Assembly (NCBI GenBank): GCA_031296935.1
Contig: JAVDPD010000013.1
Coordinates: 1-64,000, forward strand
Length of the DNA stretch: 64,000 nucleotides
Origin: Cerasicoccus maritimus
GTDB lineage: Bacteria; Verrucomicrobiota; Verrucomicrobiia; Opitutales; Cerasicoccaceae
Reading direction: 5' to 3'
Below, one piece after another: positions 1 to 8,197 of this stretch. The stretch's first letter is position 1, and each line of letters starts with the position of its first letter. Both the position numbers and the translations under genes were made by a program. Under the pieces are notes generated by a model, which searched no databases, was not told where the DNA came from, and saw nothing but the letters and a program-made list of their open reading frames with translations.

Positions 1-290
1 GTGTCACGATCTACTGTCACAAAATCCATCCGAGCAACAAATCAACTTCAGTAAAGCTAGGCCATCAAATCCGACAGGCTGCTAGGCTCTCTTCAATCTT
101 TGCTGCCGGAACAGTCGGCGTGAAGGTTTGGTTTCGTCCCATGACGCATACGAAACGCTATTTTGAACGCACATGTAAAGCGCTGTTTTACTAATTTAAA
201 TTCCATGAACACATGTACTTATCCAAGCTATTTAATAGCAATGCCTTATAGAATTTGCATTTCGCAAAGTTTTTTTCGATAAATGCAGAC

Positions 291-542
291 ATGGGACGAA
301 AACCGACAGGCAGTAAGCCAAAAGAATCTCTCAACGTAAGGATCGACCCCGAATTGAGAGCCCGCATTGACCACATTTCCGCAGAGACGCGCTTATCGAT
401 AACAGGCATGATCGAGTCAGCACTCGACTCCATTGCCGACTACTACGATGAACACGGCGAACTGCTCTTACCACTGGCCACGCTCCCGCGTCGAAGGGTC
501 GAACACCTCTTAGGCAGTGAAGAGAAGAGCAAGGCTAGCTGA
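291..542 (+). CDS. Ribbon-helix-helix type DNA-binding protein
   Basis: An 83-residue basic protein. The ATG at 291 is chosen because the sequence from there (MGRKPTGSKPKESLNVRID) is an ordinary RHH N-terminus, whereas the 12 codons upstream in frame look noncoding. The short strand SLNVRIDPELRARIDHIS followed by a helix (RLSITGMIESALDSIADYY) matches the CopG/Arc/MetJ layout, in which the strand pairs with a second monomer and lies in the DNA groove. Such proteins on mobile elements often act as repressors or antitoxins. No toxin gene is adjacent. The gene is followed by a hairpin at 604-621 and lies in island B, left of the second integrase. The fold is fairly clear but the target is unknown. 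Confidence 0.6.
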   Translation: MGRKPTGSKPKESLNVRIDPELRARIDHISAETRLSITGMIESALDSIADYYDEHGELLLPLATLPRRRVEHLLGSEEKSKAS

Positions 543-603
543 CATTATACCTTTCCCCATTCCGGCTTAACCCCATAGGCCCTATTCCCTAGAAGCAATA
601 AGA

Positions 604-621
604 CCCCTCAAATATGAGGGG
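604..621 (+). terminator. Hairpin, probable terminator of the RHH gene
   Basis: A perfect 7-bp stem (CCCCTCA / TGAGGGG) with the 4-base loop AATA lies 61 bases after the RHH stop codon. The T-run after it is weak (CCATTTCGCCTT). An ATG at 614 lies inside this hairpin, which argues against starting the next gene there. Confidence 0.45.
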
Positions 622-670
622 CCATTTCGCCTTCCATTCAATACCGCAAGCTACTATACGACAGTCATCT

Positions 671-955
671 ATGATTCTCGCTGAATTCTCAGAAGCCGCA
701 TCGAACACCGCTATTCGCCTACTTGATTTACTCCCAGAAGGCTTTCACTTCGCAGCAGGAGCGATCTTCACCGGCTTACTACTATACTTTTTCATTAGGC
801 TCTGGAAAAGCTCCTACGACAAGATGCTCGACATGAGCTACAAGGAAAAAGAACGCCTATTGAATGCCATAGATGAACGCGACAAGCGACTAAACGAGTT
901 TCACAAACTACTGCCCAACCAAGCACAGCTCCCCAACATCATCAAAAAGGATTGA
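671..955 (+). CDS. Small single-pass membrane protein
   Basis: A 94-residue protein when started at the ATG at 671. The alternative ATG at 614 falls within the preceding hairpin. Residues about 25-43 (FHFAAGAIFTGLLLYFFI) form one membrane helix, followed by a charged, probably helical tail rich in Lys, Glu and Asp (EKERLLNAIDERDKRLNEF). I recognise no family. Small proteins of this shape are common in phage and integrative elements (holin/spanin-like or unknown). It sits just before a second small membrane gene at 998-1516, and the two look co-transcribed. Function not assigned. Confidence 0.5.
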   Translation: MILAEFSEAASNTAIRLLDLLPEGFHFAAGAIFTGLLLYFFIRLWKSSYDKMLDMSYKEKERLLNAIDERDKRLNEFHKLLPNQAQLPNIIKKD

Positions 956-997
956 TATTTTGTAAACTTGGACGATATTCTCTTTGTCCTAATTCAG

Positions 998-1516
998 ATG
1001 GAAGCACTCATCATAGTATTTCTCATTTGCCTACTCCCTTTCATCCGCGTCATGCGCCTGAACAGGGAACTACGCAAAACAGAAGCACGCGTTAAACTCC
1101 TCGACGCCGCGCACGAGATTGACCAAATCCTTCTCAGTGGCGAGGTTCCCGGCACCGAATACCTCCATTTGGTAATGTCTGCCGCCTCCTCTATTTCCTA
1201 CGGCGACAAGTTCCCCAGCGTTGACGAGATTCGCCGCATCGACTTCAACTCGCCCGAATTCGAGCAGTATAACAAGTCGATTGAGGATGATCTATCACGC
1301 AAGCGCCCAGAAGTGCGCCAAGCCCTGAACAACTTCATGGCAGCGTATTTCTCTGCGTTTTGCCGCATTCGCTATTGGCAATTCTGCCGCGTAACTGGCG
1401 AAGCACTTGCCAGCCGTCTCAGCAAGAAAAAGCAGCCTCCAGTCGATGATAAGACTGTATTTGCAGGCGGGATGAAAACGATCAAGTTCCCCGGCGCTCC
1501 ATTAGCTGCGGCTTAG
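998..1516 (+). CDS. Membrane-anchored protein of unknown function
   Basis: A 172-residue protein from the ATG at 998. A TTG at 968 would add ten residues and cannot be excluded. One N-terminal membrane helix (ALIIVFLICLLPFIRVM) is followed by a soluble, mostly helical domain with no motif I recognise (for example RYWQFCRVTGEALASRL). It begins 42 bases after the preceding small membrane gene and probably shares its transcript. Its 3' end overlaps the 3' end of the convergent frameshifted integrase by about 35 bases. Such tail-to-tail packing fits the end of a compact mobile element. Confidence 0.5.
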   Translation: MEALIIVFLICLLPFIRVMRLNRELRKTEARVKLLDAAHEIDQILLSGEVPGTEYLHLVMSAASSISYGDKFPSVDEIRRIDFNSPEFEQYNKSIEDDLSRKRPEVRQALNNFMAAYFSAFCRIRYWQFCRVTGEALASRLSKKKQPPVDDKTVFAGGMKTIKFPGAPLAAA

Positions 1517-2617
1517 TAAACATTCCGAACTGCTTAACCTCTGCCGCCGTCACTAGCTGGTAATAGTGGCGGTAAATTATGTCTGGTGAGTTTCCGGCCT
1601 CGCGGGCCGTCAGGCGCTCGTCATTCGTTTCCGCCAGCCGGTAGGAAATCCACGTATGGCGCAAAATGTCTTTCTCCCACACGTCCACCAGCCCGGCCCG
1701 CCTAATCGCCTCATCTTGAATTTTGCGGAAATTCGCGGGCTGTAGCTTCGCATCAGGAAACACCGCGAACCACGCCCGCAGTACCGGCGACATGGGAACC
1801 ACGCGCACGGCCCGCCGCCCTCGGATTTTGCCGACGCCAACGCGTATCCCATCGGCCAAAATATCACGCTCGCGCAATGCCTCTTGTTCACCTGGACGCA
1901 GCCCGGCGAACAACCGGAGCGCAACAGCCTTGACGATGCGGCCGTCTTTCAGCCGGGCAACCTCAGCCATAAACCGCGCCACCTCATCAGGCGTCAAGAT
2001 TGCCGGGTCTTTCGCGTCCTGCGTTGGCCGGTCTATCGCTTCCAATGGATCACCGGCCATCCATCCCCGTTTGCGGCAATACCCGAAAAATCCGTTCAAG
2101 TGGATTCGGTAGCTGGCCACCGACCCAACCGCCAGCCCCGGACGCATCAAATAATCTCGGCACATTTCCGGCGTGATGCGGTTGACGGAATCCACCAGCG
2201 AGAAGCGCCAGAACTCTTTTAACCGGCGCTCGCAACCGGCAATCGTTGTCGGACGCCGGTTCCCTTTCCGCTTCGAGTCGCAATAATCGTGTATCGCTTC
2301 GAGAAAGTCTTTTTCCGCTGTATCGGGAGCCGGGCAAGCCAATCGTCAACAACGGCCATCAGGGACACGCCGCGCCCGTCTAGCTTTCGCTTACATGCCG
2401 CATACTCGGCGCGAGCTTCCGCCCCAAAGCGCACGCCCTCAAGTCCTTCATAGAGCAGGTCTTTATTCAGCGCCCCGGCCCGCGTCTCGGCGTCTGCCTC
2501 ATCCTTGAAATATTCTCGGAGTCGCTTCCCGTTCGGATACCTCAGCGACACCATGAAATTCATAGTCGGATGATTGCGCACCGGATACACCACCGCGCCC
2601 GTTTTCTTTCGTCCCAT
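1482..2617 (-). pseudogene. Tyrosine recombinase of island B, interrupted by a frameshift
   Basis: Two reading frames together make one integrase of about 378 residues. The N-terminal part runs from the ATG at 2617 (MGRKKTGAVVYPVRN...) to about 2320 and has the arm-binding-like start also seen in the integrase at 2919. The catalytic part continues in the -1 frame to 1482 with LFAGLRPGE (first Arg), DILRHTWISYRLA (second Arg) and GNSPDIIYRHYYQL (tyrosine nucleophile). The frames join cleanly at a run of five A on the coding strand (2310-2314). One extra A would restore a single frame. The HxxR His is replaced by Asp and the later His/Trp by Asn, as in the intact neighbour, so these look like subfamily traits rather than decay. 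It lies 155 bases from the tRNA-Thr repeat and reads away from it. It is probably a dead gene, but a sequencing error or -1 frameshifting at A AAG is possible. Confidence 0.75.
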
Positions 2618-2683
2618 GTAGCCCAGAGTAGCCCACTATTTTTTATTTTCGCAACTTTTTTCACAGTGGCATGGAACGTGAAC

Positions 2684-2699
2684 GCTCGGAGCTCCGAGC
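2684..2699. repeat. Perfect 16-bp palindrome
   Basis: GCTCGGAGCTCCGAGC reads the same on both strands. It lies between the start of the frameshifted integrase (2617) and the tRNA-Thr repeat (2772), where recombinase, excisionase or repressor sites would be expected. No second copy was noticed in the window. Confidence 0.45.
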
Positions 2700-2705
2700 A
2701 AAAGA

Positions 2706-2736
2706 AATCCCGCACAGCTACTAACTATGCGGGATT
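2706..2736. repeat. Hairpin next to the attachment repeat
   Basis: A 9-bp perfect stem (AATCCCGCA / TGCGGGATT) with a 13-base loop. No T-run follows on either strand, so it is not a typical intrinsic terminator. Its position 35 bases from the attachment repeat suggests a structural or protein-binding role in recombination. This is inference. Confidence 0.4.
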
Positions 2737-2771
2737 CGGGTTAAAATTGGACGATAACCCTGACTAAATTT

Positions 2772-2822
2772 TGGAGCCACCTGTCGGGATCGAACCGACG
2801 ACCTGATGATTACAAATCAACT
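2772..2822. repeat. Left attachment repeat (3' tRNA-Thr fragment)
   Basis: Fifty-one bases identical to 27584-27634. They match the 3' two-thirds of the tRNA-Thr gene on the minus strand, from nucleotide 26 through the encoded CCA. The 5' 25 nucleotides of the tRNA are missing here (the sequence goes on with TTCAATAAG), so this is a remnant made by site-specific integration, not a second tRNA gene. Confidence 0.9.
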
Positions 2823-2882
2823 TTCAATAAGCCATTAATATTTAATTATCATATATTTATGAAATTCTCAATTAGAGATAAG

Positions 2883-2910
2883 TTGACATTTGCCCAATAA
2901 TTTGTCTAAT
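2883..2910 (+). promoter_or_regulatory. Sigma70-type promoter of the island A integrase, leaderless
   Basis: A perfect -35 hexamer TTGACA (2883-2888) and a 5/6 -10 hexamer TCTAAT (2905-2910) are 16 bases apart. The integrase ATG at 2919 begins only 8 bases after the -10 box, so transcription would start at or within about two bases of the start codon. No Shine-Dalgarno sequence would fit, which implies a leaderless mRNA. Confidence 0.6.
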
Positions 2911-2918
2911 TAAATCGT

Positions 2919-4313
2919 ATGCCCGCAAGCCCAAAAACCGAGCGTTTCAAAATTGAAAAGTTTAAGAACCCGTCTGGAAACACCTCGTATCGAGTAACCG
3001 GATACAAGCCTGACGGCGAGAGAATACGTAAGAACTTCCGCTATCGCGCAGATGCCATTGAGTATCGAGCGAACTTAGAGAAAGAGTGCCTGGAAGGTAA
3101 ACACGACCGGCTGCTAGTACGCACGAAGCTGAGCGCTGAACAAATTGCGGACGCTGAAACAGCCCTTTCCCACACGGCGGAATCTACTTTAACCGAGCAG
3201 ATCCTCGAACTACAGTCCCTACGTCAGCGCGTTGCAAAAGTAAGCGATGTAGGCCTAGAGAATGCCATTGCCTTCTTTGAGAGTCATTACAAGCCCGAGA
3301 TCTCAAAAATCGGCGTGTACCTCGCATCCGAGAAATTCATAGCCTCTCGAACTGGACGCTCTGAAAAAACCAAAGCATATTATAGTAAGTGCTTAAAATT
3401 ATTGTCTAAAGACGACCCCAACACTGCCGTGCACGAATTCACAACCCGCAGCATAGAGGAGGTTCTTTCACCTTATAAGCACATAGGCACGCAGAGAAGT
3501 TATAGGCGTGGTTTAAACGCGTTCTTCAACTGGGCAGTCCGTGCCAAATACTGCCTAGAAAACCCCTGTGATCACATGGAAGCATTACCTCAACAAAGGC
3601 GAAAGGTAGTAATCCTTCCACTTTCAGAAGTAAAACAGCTACTGAAAGCCTCATGTGACTACAAAGATGGATCCATGGCCTCAAGTATTGCGCTAATGCT
3701 CTTCGCCGGACTACGACCCAGCGAACTTGAAGCCCTTAAACCTGAAGATGTCCGCTCGGAATACTTGATAATATCAGGTGGGAAAATGGAGGGAAAAATC
3801 AAACGGCGCGTTCCAATCGCTGGCATACTTGAAACTTGGCTCAAAAAATATCCGTTCCAAGGTAGACCCATAAATTGGGTTAAAAAAATGCAAAGCCTGA
3901 AAAATGCAATCCAACCCACCAACTGGGTGAGCGATATCCTACGCCACACCAGCATCAGCTATCAAGTCGAACGCGATGAGGACATCGGCAAAGTCGCAAC
4001 ACGGAATGGCACTAGCAGTAATATGGTTACACTGCATTATCGTGACGTCATTGAAGACCCCCAAGACGTAATAGAGTTCTGGAGCATGTCTCCTGAGGCA
4101 GTAGAGGACGTTAAACTGAAAGGCAAGCTACCCGAGAAGCATACCGTGCTGTGGCCGGATGACGCCGCGCTTAAAAAGTTAGTTTGGGAAAAACCCCTCT
4201 CACACCTTGCAAAAGATTTAGGATCATCTGACAACGCAATCCGCAAGCGCTGCCTCAAGCGAGGTATCGAACTGCCCAAGAACGGACATTGGCAACGCGT
4301 GCGAGCCAGCTAA
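2919..4313 (+). CDS. Tyrosine recombinase/integrase of island A
   Basis: A 464-residue site-specific recombinase that should catalyse integration at the tRNA-Thr site marked by the flanking 51-bp repeats. An N-terminal arm-binding-like region (SYRVTGYKPDGERIRKNF) is followed by a SAM-like core-binding domain (about residues 125-225) and the catalytic domain. The catalytic domain has Arg in LFAGLRPSE, a beta-hairpin Lys in GGKMEGKIKRR, Arg in DILRHTSISY, and the Tyr nucleophile in MVTLHYRDV. The usual His of HxxR is Asp and the GH of the GHS box is NG, as in the frameshifted integrase on the other side of the repeat. The last 45 residues (PLSHLAKDLGSSDNAIRKRC) look like an extra helix-turn-helix. 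It is the first gene inside the left end. Confidence 0.88.
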   Translation: MPASPKTERFKIEKFKNPSGNTSYRVTGYKPDGERIRKNFRYRADAIEYRANLEKECLEGKHDRLLVRTKLSAEQIADAETALSHTAESTLTEQILELQSLRQRVAKVSDVGLENAIAFFESHYKPEISKIGVYLASEKFIASRTGRSEKTKAYYSKCLKLLSKDDPNTAVHEFTTRSIEEVLSPYKHIGTQRSYRRGLNAFFNWAVRAKYCLENPCDHMEALPQQRRKVVILPLSEVKQLLKASCDYKDGSMASSIALMLFAGLRPSELEALKPEDVRSEYLIISGGKMEGKIKRRVPIAGILETWLKKYPFQGRPINWVKKMQSLKNAIQPTNWVSDILRHTSISYQVERDEDIGKVATRNGTSSNMVTLHYRDVIEDPQDVIEFWSMSPEAVEDVKLKGKLPEKHTVLWPDDAALKKLVWEKPLSHLAKDLGSSDNAIRKRCLKRGIELPKNGHWQRVRAS

Positions 4314-4423
4314 AAAGAACCGCGTCGCAGGCACCACCACGATCAACCTTAAAAAAGTTGGGTCTCCCCGATTAAGCTAAACAATCCGAAACTTCAGTTA
4401 CTTAGTGTTGCATTTTACGGCAT

Positions 4424-5053
4424 CTAGCCATTCATGGCGGTTCCGTAAATATAACGGTAACGCAGCTGACACGCTGATCGCTGCAATTCCCATTCTTCAT
4501 CAGTCTGCTCAGGTATAAAGTCCGGCAACTTACCGACTAACAGTGCGCTTACTGACTTAGCGATATCTTGCGTTGATAACTTTTTCGGCCCCCAAAGGTT
4601 GGTGCCAGAAGGCGCAAGCAGATCCGCTTCGATGTCATAAATAAACTCATGACCTGCCCAACCACTAAAGCGAAATATTTGCTTTATGTGCTCCCTTGGG
4701 ATGGCAACTGCCATGACAATTGTAACTTCTGAGTAATCATTAAATCTCCAGACTCCAACCTTAAGCCGATCTGGATCAATTTTAAGCATTTGATATTTTA
4801 GAATTAAATCTTTCGTGTATTCCTCGATGTCAGCCTTATCGGATGCATTGATTTGAAAATCTCTTTGCTCAATAAGTATAGCGATATCTTCGCCTGCACA
4901 TAAAGAGCCATCGAGGTTCATCAGTTGAAAGTCAGCGTGACCTTCAAGGTCTACTGGAGCATCAAAAACTCGCTCCTTTACACATGCCAAAATGGGCATC
5001 TTATTTAATTTTGAATCATCAAGATTCACTTTTTTTATAATTTTCAACATCAT
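4424..5053 (-). CDS. Hypothetical cargo protein
   Basis: A 209-residue soluble protein with no signal peptide or membrane helix and no family I recognise. The sequence is mixed alpha/beta, with many acidic residues near the middle (ASDKADIEEYTKDLILKY) and a hydrophobic strand (EVTIVMAVAI). The doubled ATG at its start (MMLK) leaves a three-base uncertainty. It stands alone on the minus strand, convergent with the integrase (111-base gap) and divergent from the gene at 5496. Its codons look AT-rich compared with the chromosome to the right, in line with island cargo. Confidence 0.5.
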   Translation of the reverse strand: MMLKIIKKVNLDDSKLNKMPILACVKERVFDAPVDLEGHADFQLMNLDGSLCAGEDIAILIEQRDFQINASDKADIEEYTKDLILKYQMLKIDPDRLKVGVWRFNDYSEVTIVMAVAIPREHIKQIFRFSGWAGHEFIYDIEADLLAPSGTNLWGPKKLSTQDIAKSVSALLVGKLPDFIPEQTDEEWELQRSACQLRYRYIYGTAMNG

Positions 5054-5495
5054 TTAATATTTAATGAATGTTAATTGAGCTGGATTCTCCCTTCGTAGGC
5101 ATCGCCTAATTCGCCCGACAAGCCATCTCACTCCTGCCGTATTTTAAAAGGGGGCTTAACTGTAACTGATTTATCGTTTCGAACTGTCAAAGAACTGAAT
5201 CGGGAAGAACCCAAAGTTCAGGAGAAAGCAATCACCCCAAAATGAGAAGGAAAATCTGCGTCGCAGCAGATAAATTAGATAAACTAATTCAACTAAGCAA
5301 AGCGGTTACGACAAGCTGATACCCGCCAAAGGATCTACAGTGCTCGACAAGCATCGCACTCAATAGCCCATGAGCAGCCCCCACAACGTACACAACTGGC
5401 AAAGGCTAGGAAATGTGATTCGAATTCGAAAATTGAAAGCCACTGGTTCCAAAACTCACGCTTGCTAGATCAAAACGCCGATTCAGAATGCCTCC
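5054..5495. other. Noncoding stretch, no feature recognised
   Basis: 442 bases between divergent genes at 4424-5053 and 5496-6569. I found no convincing reading frame, RNA gene or strong hairpin. It should hold the promoters of both neighbours, but no clear -35/-10 pair stands out. Confidence 0.4.
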
Positions 5496-6569
5496 ATGAG
5501 CAAGGAGCTTGAGCCACATAGACCTGAGCCCGAAGATTTAGGGCCACGAGAACTTGATGCCCTCGAATTTCCCACGCCTGGCAATCCCAGTTACCACCTG
5601 GACGGAGTTCCTCACTACAACACATTTCCCGCATTCAATGTGGATGAGCCCAAGTTAACACTGCATCCAGATATTGAAGCTTATAGCGACAGTTGCGAAA
5701 TCCCAGATCAGTTTTTTCATGACAAGCGCTTCGACCCACTAGGCAAAAGCATCGCTCCCCTCACTGACCAAGAAGCCAAGTTACGGAAAAGAATGTTCTG
5801 TGAGACGGCCCCCGAGTTGATTCGAATCGTCATTCATACCCTAGCCGACCTGAGCCTCGACAATTCTCCCGATATCCGTGCACGAGCGCTGGACCAAATG
5901 CAGGTTGCCGCTGAATCCATAGGGAGCGACCTAGCTAGCTCGAAGGAATACGTAAGCGTTTTGCACGGCCTAGCAGCCACACTGACTCGCCACTTGGAAA
6001 ACTCCGCCGACAAACACGAGGAGGAGACAAAGGGCATTGCGCGAAGGCAATTGCTTTGGCCTGTATTAATGGGCCCACGCGGCAATCAAAAAGAGAAGGC
6101 TAGCGAGTGGGTTCGTTCGCTTGAACTAGCGAAAGATTACATCGAGAACCCAACCAAGCAAGGCGTCGATCGGAGTCTGGAGGCAAACGCGTATGCCCAC
6201 CATCTGATTGAGTATCTTGATCGTCTCAGGAGAATTAAATTAACGGCAAGCCCCGGATCGTTCATGCCACCCGCCAGAGTGATCCCAATCCCCCTAGAAC
6301 TCTACGCTGAAATACATGCCCTTGCACCTCTCTCTTCAGCTAATGCCGATGATTGGTTCAATTCAGCATGGAACATCTTAATGTTCTTCACCGAACAGCA
6401 CCCCGAACGCTATGCCGCCTTGGAGCACCTCGGTGAATATCAAGTCAAAGAAGACCGCTCCACGACCCTCAATAAACGCTCGATAGACGCTGAAGACCGC
6501 AGTCGAATGATGGGAATTCGTAAGGTCCTAAAACAGAGCTTTCGGCGCATAGCAAAAGAGCGGGAATAA
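5496..6569 (+). CDS. Hypothetical soluble protein
   Basis: A 357-residue protein without signal peptide or membrane segment. The first 75 residues are Pro-rich, acidic and probably disordered (EPHRPEPEDLGPRELDALEF). The rest is predicted from composition to be mostly helical (for example RARALDQMQVAAESIGSDL and SADKHEEETKGIARRQLLW). I recognise no catalytic motif or family. It precedes the winged-helix protein at 6790 on the same strand with a 220-base gap, so the two may or may not share a transcript. Possible roles include partner of a replication or maintenance protein, but nothing in the sequence proves this. Confidence 0.5.
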   Translation: MSKELEPHRPEPEDLGPRELDALEFPTPGNPSYHLDGVPHYNTFPAFNVDEPKLTLHPDIEAYSDSCEIPDQFFHDKRFDPLGKSIAPLTDQEAKLRKRMFCETAPELIRIVIHTLADLSLDNSPDIRARALDQMQVAAESIGSDLASSKEYVSVLHGLAATLTRHLENSADKHEEETKGIARRQLLWPVLMGPRGNQKEKASEWVRSLELAKDYIENPTKQGVDRSLEANAYAHHLIEYLDRLRRIKLTASPGSFMPPARVIPIPLELYAEIHALAPLSSANADDWFNSAWNILMFFTEQHPERYAALEHLGEYQVKEDRSTTLNKRSIDAEDRSRMMGIRKVLKQSFRRIAKERE

Positions 6570-6789
6570 ATCGCACCCAATCCATTCATGGATCGAACAA
6601 GCAGTTCGTGCTAAATCTGTGTCTATGCACAGGAGTATTTTTCAGTTCCCAACAACAGGGGGAATGGATTCCGACCGATCCATTACTGGAAAAATCGACT
6701 ACTGCGCATTATAAACGAGACAGACGCAACTGGTTGGGCAACCAACCAGTCAAATAGACTCCTCCCGCAGGACATTAAATTAAATTACA

Positions 6790-7890
6790 ATGAACACATT
6801 TCTATCATCCACATTCGTAGACCTAATCAACAAAAAAAACGATTACAACACGGCAGTTCGACAGCTCTGCAACGAACTACCCAGACAAAACAAGGAAATT
6901 TATAGGCTGATCCTGACGGACCTGATCTACCATTTCGCCCCGACCAAAAGCTCACCATCTCGCGCTAGAGTTAAGCGAAACGGAACGCTTTGGACCGTGG
7001 ACAGCTACAAAACCATCGCAGAAAGAATCAGCAAACCATTAAGCAAGATCATTAGCGCAAAAACCATACAGCGATATTATACTGATCTGGTCGACAAAGG
7101 GTGGTGTCGCAATGAACGGCATATGTTTGCAGGGAAAAACACACTACACCGCACCATCAACGCTAAGAAACTGGAATTCGATCTGCTCGGATCTCTCTTC
7201 ACTCACTTGTATAAAAAAGTAGGCGAACTAGATGAGGTTCAAATCGACCCGAACATCGAAAAGAAAATACAAGCAGCCAAAGAATCTACGTCGAACATCA
7301 CCACCGATTCCCCACGCACAAAAGATCAATTGGACAGTGAAGTTAATCGCATCATCCTAGCTGGAGACTTGCTCTTCAGACTCGGCAACTTAAATAATAG
7401 TCGAAGAAAACGAACAAGAGAGACGCGAGACCGGCTCGTACAACTAGTTGATGCCAATCTGCTAAGCATAGATGCAATCTATACTCTTCATGATGCGTGG
7501 GTAAACGGAGCCTTCGCTGGCATGCCTGAGAGTAAGGAAAGAAATTACGGTTATTGGCCTAATTGGTTAAACGACTTTTACCCCAATGGCAGAGCATTAT
7601 GCCAAGGATTGGCTGGCTACTGGTTTCTAGAGGCAGAGCCAACTGCCCACAAATGGCTTAATGGAGAGAAATTAGGATATTATTTGGCCTGCATGGGTAA
7701 AGTAATACCAGCCTTTGAACGCTTTAAGTCGAATTGCGGTAAGAATCCAGATCCAGAAGATTACCAAGCTTTCGTTGAGGACGGTAGGTATGATGTGCAA
7801 CGAAGCGAAATATACTTTCAGCGACTCTACCCTAGACGGGACCTTCAGGAAATGGTTTTGCCCTTTAGCAAAGCCAATTCTGACCACTAA
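6790..7890 (+). CDS. Winged-helix protein, possibly replication-related
   Basis: A 366-residue protein. Residues about 50-120 read like a winged helix of the kind found in plasmid and phage replication proteins or DnaD-like factors: a start on growth/transcription-type sequence (GTLWTVDSYKTIAERISKPL), a recognition-helix candidate (ISAKTIQRYYTDLVDKGW), then a wing (NTLHRTINAKKLEF). The C-terminal half is helical and rich in Trp and Tyr, with no motif I can name. If this is the element's replication or maintenance initiator, the repeat-rich DNA at 9.8-10.3 kb would be a candidate site of action, but that is speculation. A clear terminator follows at 8018-8045. Confidence 0.5.
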   Translation: MNTFLSSTFVDLINKKNDYNTAVRQLCNELPRQNKEIYRLILTDLIYHFAPTKSSPSRARVKRNGTLWTVDSYKTIAERISKPLSKIISAKTIQRYYTDLVDKGWCRNERHMFAGKNTLHRTINAKKLEFDLLGSLFTHLYKKVGELDEVQIDPNIEKKIQAAKESTSNITTDSPRTKDQLDSEVNRIILAGDLLFRLGNLNNSRRKRTRETRDRLVQLVDANLLSIDAIYTLHDAWVNGAFAGMPESKERNYGYWPNWLNDFYPNGRALCQGLAGYWFLEAEPTAHKWLNGEKLGYYLACMGKVIPAFERFKSNCGKNPDPEDYQAFVEDGRYDVQRSEIYFQRLYPRRDLQEMVLPFSKANSDH

Positions 7891-8017
7891 CCTGAGAATA
7901 ATGTCCACAAGCTAGGAGATTTTGTCCACTAGCTTGTCCACAACAATACTGATACAAAGACTGATAGTCTTACTGATCCTCTCCCTAATACGATACTATT
8001 AAGAATTTAGAAATAAA

Positions 8018-8045
8018 ACTCCGCCCGTTCCGGGCGCAGTTTTTC
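8018..8045 (+). terminator. Intrinsic terminator after the winged-helix gene
   Basis: A 10-bp stem with one mismatch (ACTCCGCCCG / CGGGCGCAGT), a 3-base TTC loop and a trailing TTTTC lie 128 bases after the stop at 7890. Between stop and hairpin the heptamer TGTCCAC occurs three times around 7902-7940, of unknown meaning. Confidence 0.65.
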
Positions 8046-8080
8046 TTCCTTAATTTTCTCGTGGGAGAGGAACTGTAAGA

Positions 8081-8131
8081 ACTTACGCATTCATCCTTCA
8101 GACAGTTAGTCCTGCCAACCAAAGCGTAAGT
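8081..8131. promoter_or_regulatory. Inverted CTTACGC/GCGTAAG pair
   Basis: ACTTACGC (8081-8088) and its exact complement GCGTAAGT (8124-8131) form an 8-bp dyad with a 35-base spacer. The same heptamer occurs at 9476-9482 and 9810-9816, at the other ends of the gene pair 8198-9798. The sites are candidates for binding by the XRE protein encoded at 9526. Confidence 0.4.
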
Positions 8132-8197
8132 CTGCATTCGACGTGCCAACCATGGTTGTCACAGCAACTTCCAGTGAAAGAGACAGCCCCAACCACA

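Noticed and set aside
130..153. Inverse match of TTTCGTCCCAT to the RHH gene start (ATGGGACGAAA), with a 25-codon minus-strand frame starting MGRNQTF
   Set aside because: Too short to be a gene and it runs into a stop at once. It may be an old fragment of an RHH or integrase start, since both begin MGRK, but nothing more supports it.
191..433. 80-codon minus-strand open frame
   Set aside because: It lies across the RHH gene on the opposite strand and its protein looks like an antisense shadow.
2772..2822. A second tRNA-Thr gene
   Set aside because: The 5' 25 nucleotides, including half of the acceptor stem and the D arm, are missing. It is only the attachment remnant.
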